64,000 nt of DNA from Erythrocercus mccallii (lineage: Eukaryota; Chordata; Aves; Passeriformes; Dicruridae). This document shows, piece by piece, positions 24,508 through 37,300 of this stretch (the first letter of the stretch is position 1; each line of letters begins with the position of its first letter). Position numbers and translations under genes: made by a program. The notes beneath the pieces were generated by a model that did not search any database, was not told the DNA's origin, and saw only the letters and a list, made by a program, of their open reading frames with translations. The stretch lies in assembly GCA_013397435.1 (NCBI GenBank), contig VZRG01000785.1:248001-312000 (forward strand). The letters run 5' to 3'.

Positions 24508-25640
24508 AAAGGAAACCAATAGAGAATATTACAAAAGACATCCTTAAAAATGAGTTAAGAGCCTGATTGACTTTGAAACCACTTTAGTCTTCCAGTTTTT
24601 AAAGAGGTTTATTCTGATTAACTGACCTGAATGTTAACAGAACTGGAATTTTAATTTGTATTCAGACTGTAAGAATATCATCCACTCAGATGAGACAGTG
24701 TTGTTTAATTAGGTCTAGTAGTTAACTCAGAAGAAAGTAAATGTACTGCTAGAGGTTTGGAAGGCTGCTACATGCTCCTGGGATTTGCAGGAGTTTGGAG
24801 AAGCTTAAAAATAAGAAGTCAGTAATTTTAGGAATTAGAAATGAGTGCTTAGAAGGTATTGGAAAGGTTCTGCAAAGTCTGTAGTCAGCATCTTTTAATC
24901 TTGTGCTTCCCATTAGTGTAATGACCTTGGAAAGATTTGAAATTTTGCAGTCCAATCAAGTAAATCATATATATGTAAGGTTCAATTTCTGTGATTCCAG
25001 AGAAACTCCTCAGATATTATGATAAATGTGCTATCTACAGTATCTTCCACCGGATTCTCTGTGTTTCATTTATGATGCAAATGAGCTGTGAAAATTAGAA
25101 GTAATGTATATGCCACCACCAGCAGCCATTAATAGCAGTAGGATATTATCTTCACAATTATAGTTTGAATCTTTGCAGTTTTCTTTATAGTTGATAAAAA
25201 ATATTATATGTATTTTTTCAAATTGCTATTCCCACATAGTTTAATACATCATTGAGGCTTTGCTTCTGGTTTGTTGTTGTTGTTTTTTTAATGTTGTTAT
25301 TTTGGGGCATTTTGGTTTTAATTGAAAGAAACATTGCAAATTACAGACTGACATATTTTTGATGAAATGACAAGGCAAGCACAAAGCCATACTGAGCTGA
25401 CAAAATGAGATAGAAGAGGGAACTATTCTTTAAAGTTATAAATGTGAAAATTGATTCAAGAACACTAGCTGTTTTCAATTTTTTATTACAGCACACTTTA
25501 AGGACACCCATGTTCTTACAAACTGGAGCTTATGTTCTGATATGAAAATATAATTAACACTTAAATTGACACTTTATGTCCTGTGGAGTGGAATTTTTAT
25601 ATTCCCAAATGCGAGCAATTTGTAAAGAAAGATGGTGGCA
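24508..25640. other. Strongly AT-rich block, possibly conserved
   Basis: Over 1 kb with very low GC, no recognisable repeat apart from a short TTG run at about 25,271-25,285, and no significant open frame. It contains an octamer at 25,075-25,082 and many TAAT-type words. It could be a regulatory element or plain AT-rich intergenic DNA. Confidence 0.45.
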
Positions 25641-28600
25641 GTGAAACATCTCAACATCTGAAATGGAGGCCTCCTCCTGGAGGGGTTGCTGGCTCTGATG
25701 GCTGATTGGATCTGCCAGCACCTAGAAGTGCAGGAGTGGATTTTAGGATGGGGCTGGCCAGCTCCAGGGGCTACTACAGTAAGGGTTTGTGTGTCACCGC
25801 AAGCCAGCTACAGATGCTCTTCAGGCACCTTTGGGAGGAGGCTGGAGAGGGTTGGGAACAGGCTGACAGCACTGCATGGTTATTTTGTGTGGCTCTCCAA
25901 ATACACTGCGGAAGAACAAGTCCTTGGTAGGGCATTTTGAGCTGCCCATCAGTTGTCCTCCAGTGCCACATTGGAAGGGATTTTGGAAATAGTCACATTT
26001 TCAAATTGTCAATTCACTTTTACTCCCCATGTTCATGTATATTCCCTGTGTTTTGCTGGCTGCTGCTGCAGCAGATATCTTCCAGACCAAGAGCTCCCTC
26101 TCAAACTTCCTCAAGTAAATGGAAGGACTCTCTTCAGCAAAGCAGCACAAGACCCCTCCAAACAGAGCTGTCATTGTTATTTCGGAGGTTTGGGAAGCTG
26201 TCACAAGCGAGATGCATTTCTGTAAAGCACCCAGCAAACACCCTGCACAGCCACCCCTGAGTTCTCTGTGCAGGGAGAGCAGGAGCTCCAGCACAGCTCA
26301 GGCTTTGTGGCAAAAGTGATTTTCCAAAGCCGGCACAAAATGTCTCTTTGAGAGCTGGAAAGGTCTGGAAGAGAAAAGGCATTGCTGCCACTTGGAGAGG
26401 TAACTGTGGCTCACGGAAGAGAGATGTCACTGCCATTGCATTCTAACGGCCCTTGTCAAAGTCCATGAGCACAGTGTTAGACCAAATTGTTCAGTGGGGC
26501 TTTTTAGGGGCATTTTTAGATTCAAACTTTGTACAGTAGCTTCACACTTCCACCTGTGCTGAGGCAGCAGTGAAATGATGCAGCTCTGTTTCCATCAAAG
26601 TAGCAAAACAAAACCTCCTTTTGCTCAATAGAGCAAAGAAAGTAATCACAAGTCATTGTTCTCCGGTGGCAGCAAATTCCTACCAACTTGATACAGATGC
26701 AAACAGAGGTTTCAGCTGGGAAGGGTGATGGAGATGAGCAGGGACAGATTGCATCCCATGCATGCAGAACAATGAAATTACCTGGTAGCACTTCACCCAG
26801 CCACAGTGTGCAATGCACTGGAACAGTGCTCAGCTGTGTTCTTCATTCCTCATGTTTCACTGGGTAGCTACCTAGTGAAATCCCTCCCTTCTTTACCATG
26901 CAATAACAATCTTATCAACATTTAAGAGACTTTGCACCATACTGAAGAGCCAAAACAAATGAGTAGGTAGCCCAAGGAAGGCACAACAGGAATTATCTGA
27001 AATTAAATACCGTAAGAAGAAAAGATTGAAGAAAAAGTGGATTGGTTTTGTGTGGGACAAAAGATTAAGGGTGAGCATGATAACAGCCTAGTGCTATGGA
27101 GAAGGTTAATTTAAGGAGAATGATGGTGAGTTGTTTCCACTGGAGCTGAGACATCAGCTTAGGAGGAAATCAGGTTAATTTGCTGGGAAAAGAAATATTT
27201 AGATTGTATATTATGAAAAGCTTTCTGTTTATTAGGAGAGTTAGGTGGTGGAACAGATTCTGTAAGTTAGTTTTAGATCTCATTCTCTGAAAGGTTTCTA
27301 AGGCTGTGTTACGCTGATACAGAAGACAGTGGTACAGCAGGGATAATCCCTGTGTAGAACTGAGATTGCTCAGCACAAGAAGAGGACGTGCAAAGTTTGT
27401 TTCAGTTCATCCTTGTGCTCGTCTTGTCCAAGAAAGTGGAGGTATCTGGCCTAGGGTAGGTGTGTATTCAAACAAGCCACTAACCTGACCCAGTTTCATT
27501 GAAAGTTTCATTTTATTTCAGGCAGAAATGGAAGGCAATAGGAAAAGTTTCATTTCTGGAATTAATTATTTCCCCTTTAATTTTCTCCAGAGTAAATCAC
27601 ATATTTTTTTCTACATGTTTCAAAAGTCTGCATCAAAACACACGTTTTGAGTTTACTGAAATAAATGTTAAAACCTGACCAAAAAAAATTCCATATTATT
27701 TTGGGGAATTTCAGGATTTTAAGGTTTTTGTTCTTGTTTGGAAAAGACGCAAACCTCAGAAGCGCTAAATCGTTTGTATCTTGGAACAACTCTGCTCTCC
27801 ACAGCTCTTGTGTGATCTTTGGCCTCTGGCAACTGGCAGGGCTCCTCGGGGTGCCCAGGGGAAGGACGGGAAGCTGCTCTGCTCAGAGATTCCAGAGCTC
27901 CGTGGGCTGCATTGGGCTTCCTGCGCTGCTGCCTTGACCTCAGCATCACCAGTTCCTGCAGCTCCAGCCTGTGAACGTCTCCTGCAGCTCCTGCTTCCTC
28001 TTCCCTGCTTTGACAGAGGCTTTAATCGCCCCTGTAGGTTTTGTGGGAATCTTTATTTCATTTAGGGCAGGATGAGGAAAAAGGATGAGAATCTCAGAGG
28101 GTTCTGTGACTGAATCGTGGCTAAAGTTCAAACAAACTGCTGGAGTGGTCCGGCAGCTTCGGGGGCTGCAGCTGCAGTGAGTCCTGCAGCAGGAGCCCAA
28201 CATGTTCTGAGCTCACTGACACCAAGGTGCTTTGAGCAGATTCCTCCAGAGCAAGCCCAGACTGGTGAGGCTCATTTAAAACATCAACAGCCATCTCCTC
28301 ATGCAGCAGTCAGCTAAAGGAGTAAGACTGGGCAGATGAAAACCCCAGGAAGGTAATAGAAGCTGGGGGAATGGAAGTTGGTGCCTGAAACAATTAAGAG
28401 TTCAGAGGTGAGTCAGAGAAAAAAACAACTGCTTTTTATTAAAAATTCATTTCAATTTCATGGGCAGGCTGGAGAAGTAATTCCAGCACAGTCTGACTTC
28501 AGAGAAATGCCTCCCAGATAGCAGGATACAAGAACAGCTCAACAGCAGCAGGAAGACACAGGACAGAAGTGTTGTTCAAACAAACTTCTCCCTGGCCCAG

Positions 28601-29018
28601 GAACACGGGAGGATTGAATCGAAATGTCCTTGGTGCAGGGAAATTTACGGGCTCCTCTGCAAAAATTCCTCTCTCCAAACTCTCCAAAATCGTATCAAGT
28701 CTAATATCTGCGGAACCAATGATGCACCAGATTTGAGGCATTACATCACCGGCACCCGGCTCCATTGGCTGCTCCTGCCCTGAGGACAAGACATTCCTTC
28801 CTGCACCTTTCCAAAGCTGCTGCTTCTCAGGAATTAACTCTTCCAAGTGTGTCACCTTGGGACAAGTCTAAATTTCTGACTGATACATGTAGACAGTGTT
28901 TAATACAAGAGGTGTTATCAGCTTGAACCTCCAAAGCGACAGCCGTGTCTCTTCAGTTCAGATTGTTTCTCAACCTTCACTGCAGAAAAATGAACTGTGT
29001 ATTTTCTGTCCTTCAGGG
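25641..29018. other. Non-coding stretch, mixed composition
   Basis: GC-richer around 25,660-26,440 and 27,780-28,320, AT-rich between. Many frames overlap on both strands in the GC-rich parts, which marks them as chance openings. I see no recognisable gene, RNA or transposon. Confidence 0.55.
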
Positions 29019-29031
29019 AAAAAAAAAAAAA
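29019..29031 (+). repeat. A13 homopolymer
   Basis: Thirteen A residues with no gene-like sequence upstream that would suggest a retroposed mRNA. Confidence 0.8.
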
Positions 29032-29543
29032 TCAAATTGTCAGTGCTGTTATAAAAAAGAGAATACACCGAATCAAGAATTCTATGCAACATCAGTAAAT
29101 AATGAATTTATACAGGAAATAGAAGGGCTGCTGCTGCTGCAGTGTGAAAAAAATCCTCTGAGTAGTTAATTAGATTAATCAGTGGCGCTGCAAAAAAGAT
29201 GCTGCAGATGCAGGTTAGCACTGCCTTGCTTGAATTTCTATTGCTCTATTTCAGGTTGCATCCAAAAATAGCTGGTGGATCTAGACAGTGTTGCAGGAAA
29301 AAGAGTGGGGGTACATCTGTGTGTGTATATATTTTGAGTATGTGTGTTCTTTCCCCTTTCCAAATTTCCAGTTTGCCTAGTAAGTGTGAGAAATCAGTTT
29401 CATAAGATTACTGCCCAAAAATCAGCTGATGAAACCCGTTGCATTCTAAGTAATTTGGTTATATAACTTTTCCAAAAAGAAAAAAAAAAATCCCCCACAC
29501 AGAAAGATGCAAGGAAGTTTCTGGAAGATCATTTCTTGCCTAA
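29032..29543. other. Non-coding stretch, no gene recognised
   Basis: AT-rich, with one more A run near 29,479-29,491. Nothing else can be named. Confidence 0.6.
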
Positions 29544-29578
29544 CTTTTTTTTTTTTCCTCTTTTTTTTTTTTTTTCCT
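29544..29578 (+). repeat. 35-base pure pyrimidine tract
   Basis: T12, then CCTC, then T15, then CCT, uninterrupted by purine. It is a simple repeat and could form triplex DNA, though it is not a strict mirror repeat. Confidence 0.8.
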
Positions 29579-29818
29579 GAAGAAATGTTGTTCCAGGGAG
29601 TGTCTGACTAGTTCTGCAGCTTGGCAAAAAAGCCAGACGTTACCTCATAGCTGCGGCCAGACAGCCCATTTCTATGCCAGGCAACCACTGCAGAAGCACA
29701 GAGCACAGGGCCCTGCTTGATTAGCACTTCTGCTGTTTCGAGAGTCCTGGAGTGTTTTGTTCAAGGTGGGCTGCTGAGAGGGGACTCGGTGTGCTTTTGT
29801 GCAAATGAGTGTGAGGCA
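29579..29818. other. Non-coding stretch, no gene recognised
   Basis: Short spacer between the pyrimidine tract and the G-rich motif, with no feature seen. Confidence 0.6.
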
Positions 29819-29859
29819 GGGGGTGTGCGGGGTGTGGGCTGGGGGCACAGGGGGAAGGG
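29819..29859 (+). other. Strong G-quadruplex motif
   Basis: Six runs of at least three G occur in 41 bases: 29819-29823, 29829-29832, 29836-29838, 29841-29845, 29850-29854 and 29857-29859. The loops are 5, 3, 2, 4 and 2 bases. This comfortably satisfies the usual G3+N1-7 rule with spare runs. I found no gene start beside it, so a promoter role is only speculation. Confidence 0.8.
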
Positions 29860-29950
29860 AGGCACAGCGACACAATAGGGGGAGGTTGTATTAATATTCC
29901 GTGTTCATGTTATCTTTGGGAAACAGGATCTGTTTGATTTGACCTGGTCA

Positions 29951-29980
29951 AAAATAAAAAAATAGTAAAAAAAAAAATAA
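29951..29980 (+). repeat. A-rich simple sequence
   Basis: Mostly A, broken by single T and G residues and ending in an A10 run. The sequence upstream does not resemble a processed gene copy. Confidence 0.7.
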
Positions 29981-32813
29981 AGACAACCCACCAAGTACCA
30001 CATCCTAAAGGTCAGAGGAAAAGAAAGAGATGGGAAACAAAGAGCTGTGATGACAGAGCAGGTCAAACTGAATTAAATGTTTAATTGTCTCCCTAGTGTC
30101 TCATCAAATAGCTGTCTTTAAAGCAAGAGGGATCTTTTCTTCCAGCAAAACTATTACCAATTCATCACTGAGTTGGAAGGTGACGAGTGTTTGTAAACAT
30201 TACAGTCAATATCATTTTCTCATCCTCTCCCTCATTGTTGATTTACCTTGTTTAACTGGATCATTTACCTAGTAAAGCTGTGTCTATATCATGTGTTCCA
30301 TAAATGCTGAGGTCCCTGCAAAAAATTACTGCCCAGCAGGACCGTGCTGTGCTTTTCAGTGAACTGAACCCCCTTGCACAAGAGAAGGGCAAAGAGCAGG
30401 GCATGGAGCGGGCAGAGATGCTCAGCCCTGCACCTCCTCCTGGCAGTGTCCTGGGGTGACTTCTTCCAGCAGCTGAGCTGTGCTTCAGTGCTCTGGAATG
30501 GAGACAGGCTGTGCAGTGAGCTGGGAAAGGAGATGGTGTGTCCGGGAACAGCCTGAGCTCACCTCCCTGTGTCACACAAGGCTGTGGGGATGCTGTAGAG
30601 CACTGGAGCTCCATGACCTCTCCTGCTGTATTGCCTCTGTCCCTGTAAATGACAGCAGAAACTTCTGCTTGGGACAGAAGGAACACATTTTAATAATTTT
30701 AATTTATTGGGCAAGATAACTGCTAATAAACTCACCTTTCTACCTGAGAGTACTGCATGATTGTCAGCAAATTCGATATCAGAAAATGTGTGGGTTTGGA
30801 TTATCTTTAGTAGTCAGTTTTCCAGATGACAAAAGTTGTAGCTAAAGAGGTAAAATTAATTGATTTTGGTCATATATAAAATCAGTGTCAGGATCAAACT
30901 GTTAACAGTTCTTAACTCCCAAACTTGTATTTGACCCTTAATGCAAGATACTCACCCACGGGAGGCACAAATCAGTCCTTATCTAAGACAACTTCTACTG
31001 AAAATTCTAAATTTCTTCCAAGCCTTTTTTCTGGGCTTACAAGGAAAACAGATTCCCAGAATTTTAGGAATGTCAACTGGAAGTTGCAAGAAGAGAGACT
31101 AAAGTGTTACACTAATGGACTTGGGCAAAAGTGGGATGCATCTGACCCAGTTAAGACCAAGTCCAACTGCTCTAAAGCCCAAGGACATGTGTCAACACCA
31201 GGGATGGGGAAACCACAATGGGAGTTTTCCCAAGATTTACAGTAAGAGATGTGCTCTGGATGTTCCCAACTGCTCACAAGTGGGCTAAGAGGCTGATAAT
31301 TCCAGGCCTCCCTCCAGTCACAGCACTGGAGAACAGCTGCTCCAGCCAAGGGTGTCACAGAGATCTCCTGCAGGGCCATGCTCCTCGAGATCCTGCAGTA
31401 TCACCTGCGTTTTGTGCGTTCTAGAAGCATCACAGGCTCACTGGGGACATTTGGCTGCTTGGTTGGATGTGTGTGTTAGGACAGTGGTGGCTCTGGGTGC
31501 CTGTATCAGTAACACCCGTTGCATTAACAGAGCTTTCCTATGGTGCCGAATGCAGCTGATTCCCTGGATTGCAGGGAGCCCCACAGGGTGCTTTGGAGAT
31601 TCCAGTCTCACAGGGCTGCAGAAGAGAAAAAGAAGGAAATTGCTTTTCTCTTCCTTTTTGGCAAATGAGAAGTTGGAGCAGGAAGCAGGGTGGATTGCTG
31701 GGTGCTGTGAACTGTGCTGGCTCTACCCCTCTTCACCTCTCCCAAGCTCTTCTCGAGATCATTTAAATACATTTAAATCCCATTTTACAGTCACCTTAGG
31801 ACCAAATAATTTTGAAGCCAGATTTCCTTTTTAACATAGCTAAGTTTAGTGTAGAGTAAATTTCCTCAAATTTTGGCTTGATGCTTAAAAACACCTTGGC
31901 ACATGAGAGCAAACCCTAAGCCACTCCTGGCTCCTCTTTTTCCCCAATGTGAGGGGATTTGCTGTTTCCCATGGTTTCACATATCAGTGATGACAAAAGA
32001 ATATGGACAGCCCAGCTTCCAGGGACATTCTGAGCTCCATTTGAGAAGCTCTGTGCCTCATTTGGCTGCCTCAGAAAACCTTGCTGAGGACACCCCATGT
32101 GGAGCTGCTGGCAGGCCAAACAGGAGGGCAGTGCACAGCTCAGGGTCAGTCCTTGTACAGGGTTTGCACAGGAGGAGGAGGAGAAGGCTAAGGAAATGCA
32201 GCTGGAGGAATTTCAGGCTTTGGAGGTCAAAGCACAGAGTGAAAACCTCAAGGACAGTTCCAACCCTGAGCACTGGGTTCATCTTCCCAGCACAATGCAG
32301 ATCGAAGAGTAGTTTTTGCAATAGGAGTGGGGAGGTCAGTTAAATGTATTTATGGGATACAGAGGAAGAAATGCGTTAAAAAGTAGAAATCCCTGCCTCT
32401 AAGCAGATCATTCCTTCCAGACAAATTGGAAGCAGGTGAAGGGGAGACTTGCAGGGTGATGGACAGAAATAAGAACCAGCCCTGCTTGCCTAGCTCAGGA
32501 ACAGCGAGGTGTCACCCCCAGATGGGGTCAGGAAAAGGTTTTATTTGTGCAGGGAATGGGAGAAGGAGGAGGACAATCATAGGATAGCAGGAGCTGGGCT
32601 GTGCATGCAGGCATTGCCCATTGGGAAATAGGTATGGATGGAGCTGCAGTTTCCTTAGAAGATAACAGAGGTATTAACATTAAAGAGTAGATATTGTTTA
32701 GATTGTTTGGGGAGCAGGAGAAAGGAATGAGAGGAGAGAGAGCTATTTGAGGAGAAAAAGGATTTATTAGCCTTTGAAAGTGGGGATCTGAGAGAGACTG
32801 GAATGGGGCTGCT
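29981..32813. other. Non-coding stretch, mixed composition
   Basis: GC-rich pockets at about 30,360-30,620, 31,280-31,740 and 32,080-32,180 hold overlapping frames of up to 160 codons (31352-31834), none recognisable. The purine-rich area from about 32,540 to 32,770 leads into the LINE fossil that follows and may be part of it. Confidence 0.55.
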
Positions 32814-32950
32814 GTGTCATTATGGGCTGCAGTTGGAGATGTTTCAGAGAGTAAACTGGTAATAGAAATATTTTATAGGCCACCTGACCAGAAAGAGCAA
32901 CTGGACTGTGAAATGATTGTGCAAATAAAACAGGCATGTAAAAAGGAGAG
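32814..32950 (+). mobile_element. LINE endonuclease-domain fossil (CR1/L2 type)
   Basis: In the frame starting at 32814 the translation reads SLWAAVGDVSESKLVIEIF followed by YRPPDQ (YRPPDQ at 32874-32891) and then an acidic, Gln-rich stretch to about 32,940. The order SLW, about ten residues, a hydrophobic strand, YRPPDQ, then an amphipathic stretch matches the AP-endonuclease domain of ORF2 in CR1 and L2 LINEs, where the motif is usually V-G-V-C/Y-YRPP-D. The GDFN motif expected about 25 residues later is missing, and the frame drifts into unrelated sequence, so the copy is broken. This is a fossil fragment with no function expected. Subfamily is uncertain and the ends are approximate. Confidence 0.65.
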
Positions 32951-33791
32951 AGGGGTAGAATTGAAGGTTTTAACTATGAGGCATAGACTGGAATACATTA
33001 AGAGAAGGGAAATAAGACTGGAGGTATGTTTGCAGATCAGACACAGACCTGCTTTCTAATTCAGCCTGAGCATCAACTGCACAGCTTGGCTATTACAAAG
33101 GGACTGCATGAGGACAGACACAATAGGGGAGAGCCCTGGGGAGGCAGCTTTGACAGACTCCAAGGGAAAAAGATTTTAAAGGTGGATTGTGAAGGAAAGG
33201 ATAAAGGGGGAAAAAAATAGTGATTTTAGTCTGAGTGGCCTTAGAGCTTGAATTTCAAATATTTAGGTTTTATTTGTCTTACAGTTTCACAGAAGCAATC
33301 AGTAGTGTGGAATAATGACCCACTAATGAATTAAATCCTGGAATCACCCAGCTTTATCCCAGGTGAAGCTGTCTGTCCTTAGTCAGGCCTGCCAAACAGG
33401 GCCTGCAATGAACCCCTGGCCCCACTGACACCAACAGTAAAAGTCAGGTTTGATTTAATGAGCCATGGCTTCATGCCTGATGCTCATAATCTCCTTGGGC
33501 AGGAGGGTGATTAGGGAAGGTGAGAGCAACAAAGCTGGTTTGAAGGTCTGGGGAGGCTCCCCAGGGGGAGGGAGGTCTGGGATTTCATTGCCTGCCATAC
33601 ACAGCTCCTAAAGGGTCATCAAAGGGTGAGACCCCTGCTAAAGGTAAAGATGAACCTTTCCTAGGCAGTATTGTATATGTACATGTATAAAGTGGCCAAG
33701 GAATAGCTAAATTTTGAGTGGCTGTCATGAGTCATACACTGTTTTCTTGTAGCCCATATGCTTGACTTCACCTCATATATCCTCTCTGATT
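32951..33791. other. Non-coding stretch, possible LINE flank
   Basis: The purine-rich part up to about 33,220 could be further decayed LINE sequence, but I cannot match it. From 33,300 on it is ordinary mixed sequence. Confidence 0.5.
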
Positions 33792-33815
33792 AAAAAAAAA
33801 AAAAAAGAAAAAAAA
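33792..33815 (+). repeat. A-rich homopolymer tract
   Basis: A14 or so, one G, then A8. A second A run lies 140 bases downstream. Confidence 0.8.
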
Positions 33816-33953
33816 GAGGTAAATGGGATGGCTTTAAGGATTTGCAGATGAGTCCAAAATAGTGGCATGTGTGACATGTATTAAGATACCAATTTTACTA
33901 CAGTTGTAGAGATACTGCCAGAAAGTAGCCTCCTTGTTTTATTCCTTTGTATT

Positions 33954-33970
33954 AAAAAAAAAAAAAAAAA
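33954..33970 (+). repeat. A17 homopolymer
   Basis: An uninterrupted A run preceded by 'cctttgtatt'. There is no polyadenylation signal plus gene-like sequence upstream, so I do not call a processed pseudogene. Confidence 0.8.
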
Positions 33971-34317
33971 TAGTAGAAAAAAGTATGTGTTTAAGGGAAG
34001 CAGAAGGAAGAGGTTGTAAAGAGTGAAAAGAAACCTCAAACCCAACAGGTGTCAATGATTCACAGCTCTCTTAGTCACCATTGCTGGCTGCATGAATCAA
34101 TAGAAGACTCTGCCTATTAAATAAAGATTCAATCTTGGTATAAAATATTACCTGATAACCAAGCAGCCTTATTCAGTGAATGCCTCATGAAAGACTCAGA
34201 CTGAGGCTCCCAAAGAGAGACAGGTCAGTGCACAGTCATTTAGCAGGGAAACAAAAGCTGAATTTTAAGAGTCTTTCTGTAGATAATAAAAAAATATAAA
34301 TCTGCTCTTGTTATAAA
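33971..34317. other. Non-coding stretch, no gene recognised
   Basis: AT-rich spacer with no visible feature. Confidence 0.6.
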
Positions 34318-34330
34318 TAATAATAATAAA
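34318..34330 (+). repeat. (TAA)n microsatellite
   Basis: Four TAA units plus a terminal A. Confidence 0.75.
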
Positions 34331-37300
34331 CTGAAACCCCATCTCATGTGGGCAGGCACTGCCCAGGCCCCCAGGGCAGCCCTGAACCACAGCCACTGTC
34401 AATCCAAACACAGCCAATTTGACACTGTGTGGATTCATATTTGTGCACAGCAAGGGATGGAGCTCTGCCCAGAGCCAGGCACTTTTCATTGGCACTGCTG
34501 ATGGCAAAAATGTTGGATTAACTCTGAATGCCCCTTCCCTCCTTTCCTGTTGCCCCCCAACTTTTCAATTTGGCAGCCAACACCCCTCTCCTCCCCCTAA
34601 TACCACTAAAAGTAGTGACTGTTCAAACAGATTTTCCCTCAGTTGGTAATATTTTTTTGGAGATGAGATGTGCCTGTGTTCATTAAAACTGAATTTACTT
34701 TTTCTTTCAAAAAGAACAAACACGATCTGTGGTGATTGTCTCTGAGCTGCTAATCCATTTTTCCACCTCCTTTTCCTTTAACATTTGGTGAAGAGTTTTC
34801 ATCCATTCTAGATGGAGACTACTCATCAAATGAGTCTTCCAGCAGCCCTGGCAGGGTGTAATTTTAAATCCCTCTTTACTCCAAACAACATAAGGGCAGC
34901 AAATACTTTCAGTGCTTTGGCCTCTGCTGTCCATGGAGTGGGAGCTGCTGGGATGCTGCAGTCTGAGAGGGTTGGGATTTGTGTGCACGAGCCAAACGTT
35001 GATCTGCTCTGCTGATGTTCAGGATAATTAAACAATAGAAGCAAAATGATTAATAAGATTCTTTTTCCAAAACATGGAGAAGGCTGAAGGCCTGGAGAGG
35101 GGCCACTGAATTTGACTAAATAAACATAGCAGAACAGGAAGATTTTCAGCAATTATTGGCTCATTTTTTTTCTCCAGGCTTTCTAACCCGTCGCTTTAAC
35201 TTATTGGCTTAAGACACTCCTTACACCCACATCACATTTTGCCTTGGGCCATTCTGCTGCTCTTGACAGCTGTCTAGGGCAAAAGGAAATCACCCGACCA
35301 CAAATGTTTTCTCATAACTTCATAACAAGGGAATCTGAAGAAGTCAAAACCTTGGCGGTTCAGACCTTGCTTTAAAAAGTGAGATAAATTTAGGACCTGA
35401 AGTGGAGGCATTGCCCTCTGTCCCCTGGCTGTGTATCCTGTTGGGCTGCAGTGTCCACGCATTAGCAGCAATTAGCAGCAGCCTGAAAATCGCTGAAGTG
35501 CTGGTGGTCATTGGAAGGCCAATCACAGCCCCCCAGTGCTGCATTTTGGTACCTGATGGTGATGCAGGTCCAGGGAGAAGTCCTGGGATGGGGCTGCAGA
35601 GGTGGGACTTCAGCAGTCCCAGCTGCTGAGGGATGGCAGTGCCTGGGGACAGGGTGGCAGGGCACGTGGGCAGAGCTTTGCTGTGCCAGGAGGGAAGGAC
35701 AGGCCCAAGCGGGTGATTAATGTTCAAGCTCAAGCGAAACCGTGCTTGGCACTGGTCTGGCTGCTGACTGTCCCAGGGTAGGGAAAAGGGAAGATGCCTT
35801 TGAGCCCACTCAGCCCTTATGAACTGGGTCAGAACAGCACAGCTGCAGTGGTAGCCACTCTCATGGCAGGGTTTTGATGCCTGGTGGAGATTTAGGTTGC
35901 TGAAGGGTTCAGTGAGGGCAGTGTCAGCCCTGCTGTAGATGTTCAGTGTTTGCTGGACATCTGAAATGTGCTGAGTGAAGGCTGTCTCTGAGAGAATGAC
36001 ATTAAAGGGACTGGGAACAGACACAGATCCTGACACTGTGCTGATGGACATTAAAGCTCAGTGATGTTCATCTTCTGCTCCATCATTTGCCCGTGGCCCC
36101 TACAGCAGGTGCATCAAGCAATGACTGGAAAATAATAAAAACCTTGCCTGTCTTCCCACTCAAGGGGAATATAAGATGGCAAGCTCCAGGAAAAGAAATG
36201 CAAATTAATGAACAGTCAATGTTCAGGGTCTTTTGTTTTCTCTGCAAGTGGGTGCAAGGGAGCCTTGGGACTGCTTTGGGAAGGTCAGGGGTCCTTTAAA
36301 TGCCAAAAGCTTGAGGGATCCAGCTGCATCTTGCTCAGATGTCCTGTCTGAAGACAAGTCAAGCGACGAGCTGCCTTTTAACTTCTTGATGTTTTATTTA
36401 GAGCCCTTCTTCCTTAGAATCTGTTTCAAACGTGAGTACTCAGTCATTCTTTCACAGCCCTGTCCCGTTCTGCACAGAGGGAGAATGGGGAGGCTGTTGT
36501 GGTTTTGGTGTGAGTGTGACTTTGCCTGTCTGAACTGGTAAGACATTAAACATCTTGCCCAAGGTCACAAATAATTCACTGTCTTTCCCTGATGATTTTC
36601 AATACAGCGTGTGCTCCAGCACAAGTCCTCTCTGGAGAGTGTATATTGCAGTTTTACTCCCTGTATATGATGACTTTCCCCTTTTTTTTCCTACAATTAC
36701 CAGTGTACCTGAAGACCTGGTTTGAAGGAATGTTGGGATATTGTTCCCAGGAATAAATCTGTCTGCAAGTTTGAAAATGGTTGAGTATCTGAGCCTTTCA
36801 GTCTTCACAGTTCTTTCTCCAAACTTGTGTTGGAAAAATCTTGAAGGGCTGTTCCTGTGGCTCTGAAAGGTACTGCCCAGTGTGATTCCAGTGGCTGTAA
36901 GCTCAGCTGGGCACACCCTGACCCCACTGGAAGAGCAGCTGGAGCTTTGTGGCACTGCTCCATCCAACAGGGACAGAAACAGAACTGCAAAGCAGTAGCT
37001 ACAGCCTATTAAGAAGCGTAATTAAAAATTTAATTACTTCTGAAAATAGTGGTGTCACTGGCTAGACATGCAAATCCCACTGCAAGCCAAGTGAGAAATT
37101 CAGGTTTCCAGAGGGACCCTTGGGATGAGTGGAGTGAGTGACTGGGATCCTGGGGCAGTGTGAGGTGGGTGTGAGGGACAGTGGGTGCCACACCTGGCCA
37201 GATCAAGATCCCCCTGCCCACTCTGCCTTCCCTCCCCTGCAGGCCTCTGTCCCTCTGTTTGCCTCCCCTTGCTGCACTTATCTGGTGGTCGAAGTCACTC

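Noticed and set aside
27500..27560. Paired interferon-response-like 'agtttcattt' words
   Set aside because: Spacing between the half-sites does not fit the ISRE consensus.
31352..31834. 160-codon plus-strand frame
   Set aside because: No family resemblance, and it overlaps another plus-strand frame of similar quality.
33700..33970. Two poly-A tracts as tails of processed pseudogenes
   Set aside because: No gene-like sequence, target-site duplication or polyadenylation signal is visible upstream of either.
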